64,000 bases of DNA from Bradyrhizobium sp. BRP22 (GCF_020194175.1 NZ_JADYVX010000005.1:281507-345506), one strand, 5' to 3'. Shown: positions 8,588 to 17,835, numbered from the stretch's first letter. A program made the numbers and translations. Notes: generated by a model from the sequence alone, not told the origin.

Positions 8588-10441
8588 ATGCTTCGTACAA
8601 CCTTGGCTTCCTCGCGCGTATTGCGAGTTGGCGTTCTCGGGCTCATCACCTTCAGCACCGCGATCCTGATCTCAAGCGAGAGCGCCGAGGCGCGTCGCTA
8701 CCGGCACCGCCATCAGGTGCGCCATCATCAGGTCGATCGCGACAGCTACAGCCCCCAGTTCTCCTCCATCATCGTCGATGGCAATTCCGGCTCGGTGCTG
8801 GCATCCAACAATCCCGATGGCCTTCGTCACCCCGCCTCGCTGACCAAGATCATGACGCTCTATCTGCTGTTCGAGCGCCTCGAGGCCGGCAGGATGAAGC
8901 TCGACACGGAAATGCGGGTATCCGAGCACGCCTCCGAGCAGGCGCCCACCAAGCTCGGCCTGCGGCCAGGCCAGACCATCAAGGTCGAAGACGCCATCAA
9001 AGGTCTGGTGACCCGTTCGGCCAATGACGCCGCCGTCGTGATCGCCGAAGCCATTGGCGGCGAAGAGGACGACTTCGCCAGGATGATGACGCGGAAGGCC
9101 CGCGCGCTCGGCATGACCAAGACCGTCTACCGCAACGCCTCTGGCCTGCCCAATGACGAGCAGGTCACGACAGCACGCGACCAGGCCACCCTCGGCCGTG
9201 CGATCCAGGACCGGTTCCCGCGCTACTATCGGTTCTTCTCGACCACCGTGTTCAATTATCGGGGACAATCGATCCGCAATCACAATCGCCTGCTCGGTAG
9301 TGTCGAAGGCATCGACGGCATCAAGACCGGCTACACCCGCGCGTCCGGTTTCAATCTCGTCAGTTCGATACACCGCGGCAACCGCCATCTGGTCGGCGTG
9401 GTGATGGGTGGTCGCAGCGGCGGCTCGCGCGACGCCATCATGCGTAGCCTGCTCGCCGAGAACCTCGAAAAGGCCGCAACCGTCCGCACCGCGGCCGCCA
9501 TCACCGAGAGGAATATCGCGGACGGCAATACCGACGTCGCCGAAGCCGACACCGCGCCGCGCGGCAACGAGCAGCCGGCGCAGGTCACGTCCAGCGCCGC
9601 GGCCTCCGCGGAGCCCGCTATGGCTGCGCTGACGCCGGCCGCCCCGCGACCGGCCGCAAAGGCCTCGCTGGTGGCCGCGGCGGCCGCTGCCCTCCCCCCG
9701 CCGCCGGCGAAGGTTGAGCCGGCAGCTAAGCCCGAACCCAAATCAGAACCGGCGCCCCTGACCAACGGCGTGATCCAGAGCCAGCCGATGGCCATCATTC
9801 CGGGTTCGGCCGAGCCGATGAAGCCGGTCAAGGTGAAAACGGTTCAGGTCAAGGCCGGCGGCACCAAGCTCGCCTCCGCGGGGCCGTCGCAGCCGGCGCC
9901 GCCGATCACCAATGCGATCTCGGCCCGCCCGGAAGTGGCCGAGACCTCCAGCGCCGTCGTGGCAAGCGTCGAAGTCGCCAAGACGGACGTCCCGAAGACC
10001 GAAGCCCCGCGGCCTGCGGCCAGGACCGAAATGCCGCCGCAGCCCGCCGGGTTCGGCACCGGCAATGGCCTCCTTGGCGTATTGCCAGCGTCGAGCCTGC
10101 AGCCCTCCACCTCGGCGCCGCAAACGATTGCCGCGGTCCAGCCGCAAGCGGCGCAGCCGGTGGCGGTCGCCAAGCCGACCCCGCCCGCCGTCCACACCGG
10201 CTGGATCATCCAGGTCGGCGCGCTCGAAAGCGAAGACGAGGCACGTCAGCGCATCGATCTTGCGCGCAACCAGTCGCGCGGCCTCCTCGGCAAGGCCGAT
10301 CCCTTCACCGAGACCATCGTTGCCAAGGATAATCGCAAGCTCTATCGCGCCCGTTTTGCGGGCCTCGAGCGCGAGCAGGCCGAGGCGGTGTGCCGGACAC
10401 TGAAGCGCGCCGACATTTCCTGCATCACCATCCGCAACTGA
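8588..10441 (+). CDS. D-alanyl-D-alanine carboxypeptidase (PBP5/6 class) with SPOR domain
   Basis: Periplasmic penicillin-binding carboxypeptidase that trims the terminal D-Ala from peptidoglycan stem peptides. Of 617 residues, about 1-35 form a signal/anchor. The peptidase S11 domain carries all three catalytic motifs: S84-L-T-K87, S144-A-N-D and K246-T-G. Residues about 300-530 are a long Ala/Pro/Val/Lys-rich linker of low complexity, long enough to span much of the periplasm. The last 75 residues are a SPOR domain (IIQVGALESEDEAR...), which binds denuded glycan at division sites. This S11-linker-SPOR architecture is common in rhizobia. It is a single gene between a roughly 400-base 5' region and a terminator. 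Confidence 0.95.
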   Translation: MLRTTLASSRVLRVGVLGLITFSTAILISSESAEARRYRHRHQVRHHQVDRDSYSPQFSSIIVDGNSGSVLASNNPDGLRHPASLTKIMTLYLLFERLEAGRMKLDTEMRVSEHASEQAPTKLGLRPGQTIKVEDAIKGLVTRSANDAAVVIAEAIGGEEDDFARMMTRKARALGMTKTVYRNASGLPNDEQVTTARDQATLGRAIQDRFPRYYRFFSTTVFNYRGQSIRNHNRLLGSVEGIDGIKTGYTRASGFNLVSSIHRGNRHLVGVVMGGRSGGSRDAIMRSLLAENLEKAATVRTAAAITERNIADGNTDVAEADTAPRGNEQPAQVTSSAAASAEPAMAALTPAAPRPAAKASLVAAAAAALPPPPAKVEPAAKPEPKSEPAPLTNGVIQSQPMAIIPGSAEPMKPVKVKTVQVKAGGTKLASAGPSQPAPPITNAISARPEVAETSSAVVASVEVAKTDVPKTEAPRPAARTEMPPQPAGFGTGNGLLGVLPASSLQPSTSAPQTIAAVQPQAAQPVAVAKPTPPAVHTGWIIQVGALESEDEARQRIDLARNQSRGLLGKADPFTETIVAKDNRKLYRARFAGLEREQAEAVCRTLKRADISCITIRN

Positions 10442-10465
10442 TCCATCGTTGATCTGAGAAAAAAG

Positions 10466-10494
10466 AGCCGGCGCCACCCGCGCCGGCTTTTTTG
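10466..10494 (+). terminator. Intrinsic terminator after the carboxypeptidase gene
   Basis: Nine-bp stem AGCCGGCGC / GCGCCGGCT (10466-10474 and 10480-10488) followed by a run of six T; an A-run lies on the other side. It is placed 25 bases after the stop codon. Confidence 0.93.
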
Positions 10495-10672
10495 CATCGG
10501 CATGCGGCAGCGAAGGCTGATTGTTCCCGCGCGAAAACTTCTCGGCAAGGATTTGCGGTTAAACTTTCGAGAACAGGCGATCGACCGCGTCGGACAATGG
10601 CGGGCGAGATGGGCGTCAGCACAGAGAAGCAGAGCAACTCTCGGTTTGTAGCGTTTGGTAGCGTTGCCGGAG

Positions 10673-11389
10673 TTAGCTGGAATGCGCGCGAAGCAAGGTA
10701 TCCTTGGCCTCGTTTACACGGGCAGCGAGGTACGTCGACCCCCCCTGGTCGGGATGCAGTTTCTTCATCAGGGTGCGGTGCGCCCGGCTGATCTCGTCGC
10801 GCGACGCTCCCGGCTGCAGGCCAAGGATCTCGTAAGCCTCCTGTTCCGTCATTTTGCCGCCCGGCGCCGCGCGACGCTGCCCCCCTGCCCCGTTGCCCTG
10901 CGCGTCTTGACGCCAAGCGGGAAACCGGCGGTCCAGATAGCTTTCAAGTAAGGTGGCGCTCTCGGCGTCGAAGCTGGCGGCCATCGCCAGCAATCCCTGA
11001 AGGTCGAACTCGTCGAGCGAGCGGCCGGCATTCGGCCCTTCCACGATCCGGCCCGACAGCACGCCAGTGTCGTGGTCGAGGCTCATCTCGAGATATTTCG
11101 AGCGCACGCGTGAACTCTGTCCGGCGGAGCGCTGGGCGCCGCCGAAGATGCTGCCGATATTGCCGAGTACGTTCGGCGACCAGCCGAGCAGGCCGGCACC
11201 AAAGATCCCGAGCGGGATCGCCACCGCAAGCTCGCCCCTCAGCCCGGTATAGGCGGCAACCGCGAGCGACAACACGCCGCCGACGATCTTGATCGCGCGC
11301 GCCAGCATCGCCGGATTGGCGGCGCGAAACATCTGCAGCAAGAGATAAAGCGTGACAACGGCAACGATGCCGGCAATCAGAGTTGGCAT
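10673..11389 (-). CDS. Membrane-anchored DnaJ (J-domain) protein
   Basis: 238-residue protein with N-terminal membrane segments (PTLIAGIVAVVTLYLLLQMF and further hydrophobic stretches to about residue 95), a central region starting at SKYLEMSLDHDTGVLSG that includes VEGPNAGRSLDEFDLQGLL, and a C-terminal J domain (about 178-238) with the essential HPD tripeptide in KKLHPDQGG. J domains stimulate the ATPase of DnaK-type chaperones; the architecture resembles mitochondrial Tim14/Pam18 and the alphaproteobacterial membrane J-proteins related to it. An upstream in-frame ATG at 11446 adds a Cys-rich leader without merit; ATG 11389 begins the first membrane helix. Confidence 0.88.
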   Translation of the reverse strand: MPTLIAGIVAVVTLYLLLQMFRAANPAMLARAIKIVGGVLSLAVAAYTGLRGELAVAIPLGIFGAGLLGWSPNVLGNIGSIFGGAQRSAGQSSRVRSKYLEMSLDHDTGVLSGRIVEGPNAGRSLDEFDLQGLLAMAASFDAESATLLESYLDRRFPAWRQDAQGNGAGGQRRAAPGGKMTEQEAYEILGLQPGASRDEISRAHRTLMKKLHPDQGGSTYLAARVNEAKDTLLRAHSS

Positions 11390-11565
11390 GGGCGCAATAT
11401 AATCGCAGCGGCAAGGAAAAGCACCGCAAGCGGCCTCCTGACGCAAGCGTGAGACAACATGGCTCGGCGTCCTCGTGGCGGAGCGGCGGCTGCCGTCAGC
11501 AACATGTCGGCCGCGCTCGATGCGGTGGCGAAAGCGGCGACGTCATCGATGCAGCCGAGGCGCGG

Positions 11566-12333
11566 TCACTTCATCTGGCCGATCAACCTGGCTGCGCCGC
11601 TTGCTGTCTTCGACAGTTGCAGCAGCGCTTCGCGGCCGCCGGCGGCATAGGCCGCCGCCGCGCGTAACAGCTCGCGCAATTGCGCCGCAGCGCCGGGATC
11701 GAAGCGGCAATAGGCGCCGCCGGTTAACCGCGCAATCTCGCGGAACGCCTGCTCGGCCGTGGCGTCGCCACCTTCCTGGAACATGAAGACGGGGACCTTG
11801 AGCAGCCCGAGCTCGCCGGCCCTGGCGCAGAGTTCATCGACCGACTCCTCCATGGCGTCGCCGACGAACACCACGGCCCGGACCCCCGAGGCCACCGCCT
11901 CGCGGCGCGTTTCGGACAATACTTTGCCGATCTGGGTATTGCCGCCCTGGCAATCGATCTTGCTCATCAGTCGGGCAAGCTGGGCACTGTCGGAAATCCA
12001 TCCGGTCGCCCGGCATTCGTTGAAGCCGCGGTAATAGACCAGACGGATATCGAGACTGCCGAGGGCGGCAGCCTCGCGAAACATGTCCGCCTGCAGCGCG
12101 CAGGCCATGTCCCAGGTCGGCTGCCTGCTCATCGTGGCGTCGAGCGCAAAAATTAGCCTTCCGCGCCCTCCGGCATGATGTGGCGACATCGCGCGCGCCT
12201 TGGCGACGAAGGCGGCGATGTCCTCGGAGCTCGACGGAGATGCTTCCGGCAAGCGGCCGGAGTTGCGGGCCTCGGCTGCCTGCGCAGCGACGTCGCTACC
12301 GGATTTCGGTTTGGTCGGTTCGGCAGCCATCAA
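11566..12333 (-). CDS. VWA domain-containing protein
   Basis: 255-residue cytosolic protein with one von Willebrand factor A-type fold: LIFALDATMSRQP carries a MIDAS-like DxTxS motif, followed by DIRLVYYRGFNECRATGW and VRAVVFVGDAMEES, where the VWA strands and second metal loop are expected. The N-terminal 60 residues are polar and likely disordered; no signal peptide is present. The function is unknown. It lies 176 bases downstream of the J-protein start, on the same strand. The first ATG (12333) or the adjacent second ATG (12330) could be used. Confidence 0.8.
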   Translation of the reverse strand: MMAAEPTKPKSGSDVAAQAAEARNSGRLPEASPSSSEDIAAFVAKARAMSPHHAGGRGRLIFALDATMSRQPTWDMACALQADMFREAAALGSLDIRLVYYRGFNECRATGWISDSAQLARLMSKIDCQGGNTQIGKVLSETRREAVASGVRAVVFVGDAMEESVDELCARAGELGLLKVPVFMFQEGGDATAEQAFREIARLTGGAYCRFDPGAAAQLRELLRAAAAYAAGGREALLQLSKTASGAARLIGQMK

Positions 12334-12414
12334 TCCTCGCCCTCGTCGTGAGGATTATGTGGGCCGGGATCGGGGGAGCGTCAATGCGCGGCGTGGCTGA
12401 ACCAGGCGTAGAGG

Positions 12415-13329
12415 TCAGTTCGGGACCGACGAGTGATTTTTCTCGGTCTCGGTCTTCTTGACCTTCTTGGCCGAAGGGTCGGGAACGTAGAGCGAGACCG
12501 GCCCTGGCTCGAGGATTTTCGGCGGCGCACTCTTGGTGTCGACCGGCGCCACGTCGCTGTCGGTATCGACCAGGAACTTATCGAGCATCGCCTGGATCGA
12601 GTTCTTCGCGGCGTCCGGACCGGTGTCGCGCATGTCGTTGTGCTGGAAATCGGTGTTCACCACGGTGATACCGGACTTCTCGCACTGGTCGGCATCGGGC
12701 ACGACACCAGGGTCAGGCTTGAACTGGGTGTCCTTCGAGCGGAAGGACAGGATCTTGAACTTGGCGTCGGTCAGGAACGGCACACGCAGATTGTCCAGCG
12801 TCACGACCTTCTTGATCTCGTCGGGATACTGCTTGGCGAAGTACATCGAGATGTCGCCGCCCATCGAATGTCCGACCATCGTAACCTTGGCATAGTCGGC
12901 ATTGGGCTGGATTTTCTTCATCTCCTCCATGGCGAAGTGAATGTTGGCCACGCCGCGCTGGATCTGCGGCAAGCGTCCGACATAGAGCTCACCAACCTTG
13001 GTCACCATCGGCGGGTCCGTCGGCAGGTCGTGCTGCGGGCTGATCACCAGGTAGCCGCGCGCCGCAAAGATATTAGCCAGAAACGAGTACTCGCTGTTCT
13101 TGACGGTGTTGCCATGGTTGAGGATCGCCACCGGCAGGGTGATCATGCCCGCGTTGGCCTGCATCTCCTTGTCCCAGCGCACAGCCACGTTGACGGCAAC
13201 GAGGCGGTTATCGCGGGCCGGGTCATAGAACCTGAGAGTCTCGTGGCGAATCGCCCACTTGCTGGCGGTGAAATACGCGCCGGCTACAAGCACGGAGAGT
13301 GAAAGCAGAATGGCAATTCCACGTTTCAT
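12415..13329 (-). CDS. Exported alpha/beta hydrolase
   Basis: 304-residue serine hydrolase of the alpha/beta fold. The N-terminus MKRGIAILLSLSVLVAGAYF is a signal peptide or anchor. The nucleophile elbow is GHSMGG with S155, preceded by the oxyanion strand VAILNHGNTVKNSEYS; H and D residues in TDFQHNDMRD could complete the triad. Dienelactone hydrolases and chlorophyllase/lipase-like enzymes share this layout, so an ester or polyester substrate is likely but not identified. The C-terminal 45 residues are Asp/Pro/Lys-rich. Two TGC..GCA palindromes 128-160 bases upstream suggest PhaR control, which would fit a polymer- or lipid-linked role. Confidence 0.8.
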   Translation of the reverse strand: MKRGIAILLSLSVLVAGAYFTASKWAIRHETLRFYDPARDNRLVAVNVAVRWDKEMQANAGMITLPVAILNHGNTVKNSEYSFLANIFAARGYLVISPQHDLPTDPPMVTKVGELYVGRLPQIQRGVANIHFAMEEMKKIQPNADYAKVTMVGHSMGGDISMYFAKQYPDEIKKVVTLDNLRVPFLTDAKFKILSFRSKDTQFKPDPGVVPDADQCEKSGITVVNTDFQHNDMRDTGPDAAKNSIQAMLDKFLVDTDSDVAPVDTKSAPPKILEPGPVSLYVPDPSAKKVKKTETEKNHSSVPN

Positions 13330-13456
13330 ATTCGTCCTCGGCGCCCGCCTCTGGCGCTATATCCCGTTGTGCGGACTCTGGCGGTCCTTCTTGATGATAT
13401 ATGTCACAGCGGCGTGACAGGAAGTCCAAATGTTGTGTGTTGACCGCCTGATCGTT

Positions 13457-13489
13457 GTGCGACGCACCTAATCCTTGTGCATCTGCACA
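13457..13489. promoter_or_regulatory. Paired PhaR-like palindromes upstream of the hydrolase gene
   Basis: GTGCGACGCAC (13457-13467) and TGTGCATCTGCACA (13476-13489) are two perfect palindromes of the form TGC-N3-GCA and TGC-N4-GCA. Their centres are about 20.5 bp apart, two helical turns, so proteins bound to both would lie on one face. They resemble the site before the phasin gene. Confidence 0.5.
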
Positions 13490-13632
13490 GTCCGCTGGGG
13501 GATGGTGGCGTTCCTCCTAACCTTATGACGGCGCCCGCGAAATTCGGGTTTAGCCGCTCAATACATTTGTAATGAAACGGGCCATCTCCGAGTTTGTTCC
13601 CCGTTTTGGGTCCTCCCCCGTAGTCGCACGGG

Positions 13633-13850
13633 TCAGGCCGCCGCGTAGATGATGAGTTTCAGCGCCGGATCGTCATTGGCCTGAAAACTCGCATATTCGA
13701 AGGCCAGGCGGCCTCTCTCGGGGTGGCTGAGCACCTCGCAGCCCGGCACACTGCGCGCGCCCAACCGTTGGCCGAATTCCCGGCATCCCTGCCCGCCGAG
13801 CAGACGTTGGTCCCGACCGAGAACGTCAGACCATCGGGACCATCGATGCG
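13633..13850 (-). pseudogene. 3' remnant of XRE-family regulator with MmyB-like ligand domain
   Basis: Only the C-terminal 60-70 codons remain. The peptide around LSHPERGRLAFEYASFQANDDPALKLIIYAAA matches the end of MmyB-like regulators (HTH_31 plus PF17765), where a conserved HPE-G-L--EY pattern and a late LVVY strand occur. The helix-turn-helix and most of the ligand domain are missing on the 5' side, which stops at about 13850, right where an alcohol dehydrogenase fragment begins on the other strand. Confidence 0.7.
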
Positions 13851-13852
13851 TC

Positions 13853-14080
13853 ATGCGCGGCTGCATCAGCATCCACGGCGTGTGGATGCATCCACCTGAA
13901 GCGACGCTCGGCCCCGTTGGCATGATCCGGGCAGGCCTGCTGCCGCTCGACCTGTTCAAGGTGACCACCTTCGACCTTGACCACGTCAACGAGGCGGTCG
14001 CGCATGCAGCGGCCAATGGCGGACCGTTCAAGATGACGATCCTGCAGCCGGCGCAAGGTGCACGCGTCGCATTGCGATGA
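13853..14080 (+). pseudogene. 3' remnant of zinc-type alcohol dehydrogenase / quinone reductase
   Basis: The frame from about 13853 encodes the last 70 residues of a medium-chain dehydrogenase: HGVWMHPPEATLGPVGMIRAG, then VTTFDLDHVNEAVAHAAANGG and PFKMTILQP, the typical dehydrogenase C-terminus. The catalytic zinc site and the Rossmann fold are absent. It stands back to back with the regulator remnant, so both lost their 5' parts in one event. Confidence 0.7.
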
Positions 14081-14236
14081 TGTCGTGGACCCCGAGCGGA
14101 CCGGGTGCGCGCGCCTGCCGCCTTGGCGTCAATGGCTTCCGCTTGGTATGGTCTTGTGCCCACCGCATCGAGCGAGTCCAAGTCCGTCTCGCGCCCCGCC
14201 AGATCCTCCAGAGCCAGCCCTAGAGATTGAATCCAG

Positions 14237-15088
14237 ATGTCGCGAAGCCCCATGGTCGTCCGCACCGTCCCTGCCTTGCGCCGCGCCGTCGAGGCTTTGC
14301 GCGGCCGAAAGGCAATGACGGCGCTGGTGCCAACCATGGGAGCGCTCCACGACGGGCACGTGTCGCTGGTTCGGCTTGCCAAACGACGCGCGCAGCGCGT
14401 CATCGTCTCGATCTTCGTCAACCCGACCCAGTTCGCGCCGACAGAAGATTTCGGCTCCTACCCGCGCACCTGGAAGGCCGACGTCGCGAAGCTCGCCGCC
14501 GAGAAGGTCGACCTGATCTGGCATCCCGACGTCAAGACCATGTACCCGGACGGCTTTGCCACCCGGATCGCGCCGGAGGGGCCCGCCACGGTCGGCCTCG
14601 AAGATCGTTTCCGCCCACACTTCTTCGGCGGGGTTGCGACGGTGGTCGGCAAACTGTTCACGCAGTGCCGGCCGGATTTCGCGATCTTCGGCGAGAAGGA
14701 TTTTCAGCAGCTCCGCGTCGTGACCCAGATGGCGCGCGACCTCGACCTCGGCGTCAAGGTGATCGGCTCCAGGACGGTGCGCGAGCGCGATGGGCTCGCA
14801 ATGTCCTCCCGCAACGTCTACCTCTCGCCCGAGGAACGGCGCGTGGCGCCGGAACTTTATCGCGTCATGAAGGAAACCGCTCGCCGCATCCGTGGCGGCG
14901 AAGAAATCGAGCCGGCGGTCGCCGGCGGGGCCGAGTTGATCGAACAGGCCGGTTTCAAGCTCGACTATCTGGAGGTGCGCCACGCGGAGACGCTGGCGCC
15001 GATCACCTCGATCAAGGACGGCCCGTTGCGGATGCTGGTGGCCGCAAGGCTCGGCACCACGAGGCTGATCGACAATATCGCGGTATAA
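14237..15088 (+). CDS. panC: Pantothenate synthetase
   Basis: Condenses pantoate with beta-alanine using ATP in the last step of pantothenate (vitamin B5, CoA precursor) synthesis, in the cytosol. The 283-residue product has the HIGH-like motif [14 protein letters not shown], the [11 protein letters not shown] loop, [12 protein letters not shown] and the [12 protein letters not shown] motif, all typical of PanC, at normal length. panB is not next to it; a DUF1489 gene is convergent 12 bases downstream. Confidence 0.98.
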   Translation: MSRSPMVVRTVPALRRAVEALRGRKAMTALVPTMGALHDGHVSLVRLAKRRAQRVIVSIFVNPTQFAPTEDFGSYPRTWKADVAKLAAEKVDLIWHPDVKTMYPDGFATRIAPEGPATVGLEDRFRPHFFGGVATVVGKLFTQCRPDFAIFGEKDFQQLRVVTQMARDLDLGVKVIGSRTVRERDGLAMSSRNVYLSPEERRVAPELYRVMKETARRIRGGEEIEPAVAGGAELIEQAGFKLDYLEVRHAETLAPITSIKDGPLRMLVAARLGTTRLIDNIAV

Positions 15089-15100
15089 CCCGACCGGCCG

Positions 15101-15541
15101 TTACAGCAGTCCGAGATCGCGCAGTTCGCGCCGCATCGGCTCCGGCATCGCCGCGACGCCAGAGGCCGCCGATTTGGTCAGGTCGGGTGGCGCCGCATCG
15201 GCGGTGAGGTAGCGCCAGCCCTGGAACGGGCGCATCGGGCGCGACGATACCGAGATCACCTTGGGCTGCATCACGATGCGGCAACGGCCGATACCGTCCT
15301 TGTCGCGGAACGGCTCGATCGCGATGATCTTCTCCCGCGCGGCGATCTCGCCACGGATCACCCAATAGAGCGAGCCGCCGGCTAGGATCTCCTCCTCCCG
15401 CTTCGGCGTCATCCGCGTGATGTGGATATGACGCTGCGGCAGGCCCTTCTTTTTCGCGGTCGCCATCCGCTCTGCAACCCAGGTCTTGAGTTCCTTGACC
15501 GAGTCGCAGCCGACGGCGAGCTTGATGAGATGAAGCGGCAT
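15101..15541 (-). CDS. DUF1489 family protein
   Basis: 146-residue conserved alphaproteobacterial protein of unknown function. Family features visible are the N-terminus MPLHLIKLAVGC, THxTRMTP-type stretch HIHITRMTPKREEEILAGGSLYWVIRG and the region RPMRPFQGWRYL. No membrane segment or signal is present, so it is probably cytosolic. It faces panC tail to tail with a 12-base gap. Confidence 0.9.
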   Translation of the reverse strand: MPLHLIKLAVGCDSVKELKTWVAERMATAKKKGLPQRHIHITRMTPKREEEILAGGSLYWVIRGEIAAREKIIAIEPFRDKDGIGRCRIVMQPKVISVSSRPMRPFQGWRYLTADAAPPDLTKSAASGVAAMPEPMRRELRDLGLL

Positions 15542-15581
15542 GGTCGTTCCGCTTTAGCCGCCGACACGGGCTTTGAAAAGA

Positions 15582-16571
15582 TCAGTCGTCCGAAGCTGCG
15601 GGAGCGGCTGTGGACGCCGGTGGAGCCGGCGCGAGCGGCACTGGCGCAGGTGCCGGCGGACGCTTGGCAGCCGCCTGTTTCTTGGCGGCGGCCGGCGGCG
15701 TCGTGGAAGCCGCTGGCGCCGCCCGTGGCGCAGGCGGAGTGGTGGCGGCTGCCGCGGCCGGCGGCGACGGCTTCGATGCGGGCTCAGGTGACATGATGCT
15801 GATCGGCGGGGTGTTCGCAGCCGACGGGAATTCGGCGTTGGTGGGCTTGCCCGTCGGGACCGATGTCGGCAATGCGCCGAGCACCCCGGCTCCTGGTATC
15901 GCTCCGGCCGCCGCCGCTGTATTGGCAGGCTGAGGCGCGTTCCAGGACGGCGCATAGCGGGTGATCAGGTTCTCATAGAGGTGCTCGTCCATATTGGACG
16001 CGATCTGCTGGGTGGTCCCGAGTGAGCTGAACGCCGCGCATGAGGCCGGCGTGCAATGATCCCGCACCGTCAGCACATAGGCCATGAGCCCGTAGCGGTC
16101 CCGCTCGATCGCCCGACGCAGCGCCTGCAGTTCGGGCGATGTGTTGCGCTCGGCGGTCGCGATATCGCCCAACGACGTCAGGCGGCTGATCTTGGAAGCT
16201 GCATAGGCAACTGCGGCAGCCGTAGAGTCCGCGGAGCCGAACAACACCTTTTCGCAGGCGTTCAGCACGGCATCGCCTGCAAGGTCGTCGATGCAGGCCA
16301 ACGCCGCCGGTGCCGCGACGATCGGCTGCGTTAGCCGGGTATCCGTGGAAGCAGCCCGGCTACCGGAATCAAAGCCGCGGATGGTTGCGGCAACTGCGAT
16401 CGCGATCGCGAGCAAGGTGATGACCGTCAGCGCGCCATTGGCCACGGATTTCTCCGCGCGCAACAGCGTGATCAACAGGATCAGTCCAAAAAATCCTGCA
16501 GCGGCGAGCGTCAGCCACATCGGAAAGGTCGCGGAGCGCCAGATATGATCCAGCGAAGAAGCCCAGTTCAT
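15582..16571 (-). CDS. Membrane-anchored hypothetical protein with Ala/Pro-rich tail
   Basis: 329 residues. Two transmembrane helices occupy about residues 17-36 and 48-65, followed by a periplasmic or cytosolic helical domain containing four Cys (IDDLAGDAVLNACEKVLFG, RDHCTPASCAAFSSLG) and a C-terminal region of about 110 residues made mostly of Ala, Pro, Lys and Thr. I recognise it as a conserved hypothetical type from Bradyrhizobium relatives but know no function. The four Cys could form disulfides if the domain is periplasmic. Confidence 0.8.
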   Translation of the reverse strand: MNWASSLDHIWRSATFPMWLTLAAAGFFGLILLITLLRAEKSVANGALTVITLLAIAIAVAATIRGFDSGSRAASTDTRLTQPIVAAPAALACIDDLAGDAVLNACEKVLFGSADSTAAAVAYAASKISRLTSLGDIATAERNTSPELQALRRAIERDRYGLMAYVLTVRDHCTPASCAAFSSLGTTQQIASNMDEHLYENLITRYAPSWNAPQPANTAAAAGAIPGAGVLGALPTSVPTGKPTNAEFPSAANTPPISIMSPEPASKPSPPAAAAATTPPAPRAAPAASTTPPAAAKKQAAAKRPPAPAPVPLAPAPPASTAAPAASDD

Positions 16572-16727
16572 GCGCGGTGTCCCTCAACGCAGCATAAGGC
16601 ACGGTCACCGAAGGCGAATACCTTCTTTCGGGCATTCGGCCTTCGGCAGAGTGGTTCTGCGAACGGGGCCTTTTGACGGCGACCCATCAGGGAACCGCGT
16701 CAAACGGTTGCTTGCGCACAGGTCTCT

Positions 16728-16931
16728 TCAGGACAGGACGAGCTGGCTTTCCTTGGCGACCCGTTCGAAAGCTTCGGTCGAGCTCTTGATGCGGTACTGG
16801 CAATCGTCACCGTCGGTCGGCAGCAGCCGGACCACCTGGTAGGTCCCGCTGGCGGCCGGACGAGATACGTTGCTCGCAGTGAAATAGACAATCTCTCCAA
16901 CGGAGTACTTATGCTTCAACGCCCTCTCCAT
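16728..16931 (-). CDS. Small conserved hypothetical protein
   Basis: 67 residues starting MERALKHKYSVGEIVYF. The composition (YSVGEIVYFTASN, GTYQVVRLLP, QYRIKSSTEAFERVAKESQL) suggests an SH3-like beta barrel, as in many short proteins with a VG--VYF and YRI pattern. The longer frame to 17048 is not convincing; the ATG at 16931 begins the conserved part. No neighbours point to a function. Confidence 0.75.
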   Translation of the reverse strand: MERALKHKYSVGEIVYFTASNVSRPAASGTYQVVRLLPTDGDDCQYRIKSSTEAFERVAKESQLVLS

Positions 16932-17178
16932 TTTTCTTGGATCGTTGGCGCGCCGCCTAAGGTCCCACAGCAGCGGCCAACATTGAGAACCCTGCGTCAA
17001 GCTAGCACAGCAGGGGCCGCGAAATCCAGCAGGATCGGGGCATGCCAAATGCGCGAAATTTGCAGATTTTTCAGTATGATACGAGGCTGGCCAGCGGATC
17101 GGCCGCGTTCCGCGGCGAGAACGGCGAAAAGTCCCGGTTCCCGCAATCGGGAGCTACCGCGGGCATCCCCATTTCGAG

Positions 17179-17835
17179 TTACACGGTCTCGAACCGCTCG
17201 ATGATGAGCGTTTCGGCAAGCCCGTCTCGGGTCCATTCCTGGAACGCCGGCAACGACGTCATCGCATCGACATAGGCCTGCGCTTCGGGCTTCACCGGGA
17301 TCGCATAGGTGCGGAAGCGGTGCACGACGGGGGCGAACATCGCATCAGCGCCGGAGAACGCACCGAACAGGAACGGACCTTGCCTGCCGTAGCGCGCATG
17401 GCAGTCGGCCCAGATCTCCTGGATCCTGGCGACATTGGCGCGCGCGTCGTCCGACAATGGGATCGCCCGAATCGGACGATGCAGGTTCATGCCGCATTCA
17501 GCGCGCAGCGGCATAAAACCCGAATGCATTTCCGCCGAAATCGAGCGCGCATGAGCCCGGCTGGCGCGGTCCTCTGGCCACAGCTTGGTTTCTGGATACT
17601 TCTCGGCAAGGTATTCGATGATCGCAAGCGAGTCCCAGACCGTGACATCGCCATCGATCAGTGCCGGCACCTTGCCGGCACGAGAGAAGCTGAGGATGCG
17701 ATCCTTGTCCGCCTTCACATCGGTGTAGAGCGGAATGAAGATTTCCTCGAAGGGAATGTTGTTGGCGCGTAGCGCCAGCCACGGCCGCATCGACCATGAC
17801 GAATAGTTCTTGTTGCCGATGACGAGCTTCAACAT
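17179..17835 (-). CDS. Glutathione S-transferase family protein
   Basis: 218-residue cytosolic GST. The N-terminal thioredoxin-like domain begins LKLVIGNKNYSSWSMRPWLAL, with the SSWS serine cluster as the likely glutathione-activating site, and includes the cis-Pro motif GKVPALIDG and DSLAIIEYLAEKYP for the gamma-glutamyl contact. The all-helical C-terminal domain follows. This variant, with NKNYSSWS at the N-terminus, is widespread in proteobacteria; its substrate is unknown. The start at 17835 was chosen over upstream frame extension because the family begins there. Confidence 0.93.
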   Translation of the reverse strand: MLKLVIGNKNYSSWSMRPWLALRANNIPFEEIFIPLYTDVKADKDRILSFSRAGKVPALIDGDVTVWDSLAIIEYLAEKYPETKLWPEDRASRAHARSISAEMHSGFMPLRAECGMNLHRPIRAIPLSDDARANVARIQEIWADCHARYGRQGPFLFGAFSGADAMFAPVVHRFRTYAIPVKPEAQAYVDAMTSLPAFQEWTRDGLAETLIIERFETV

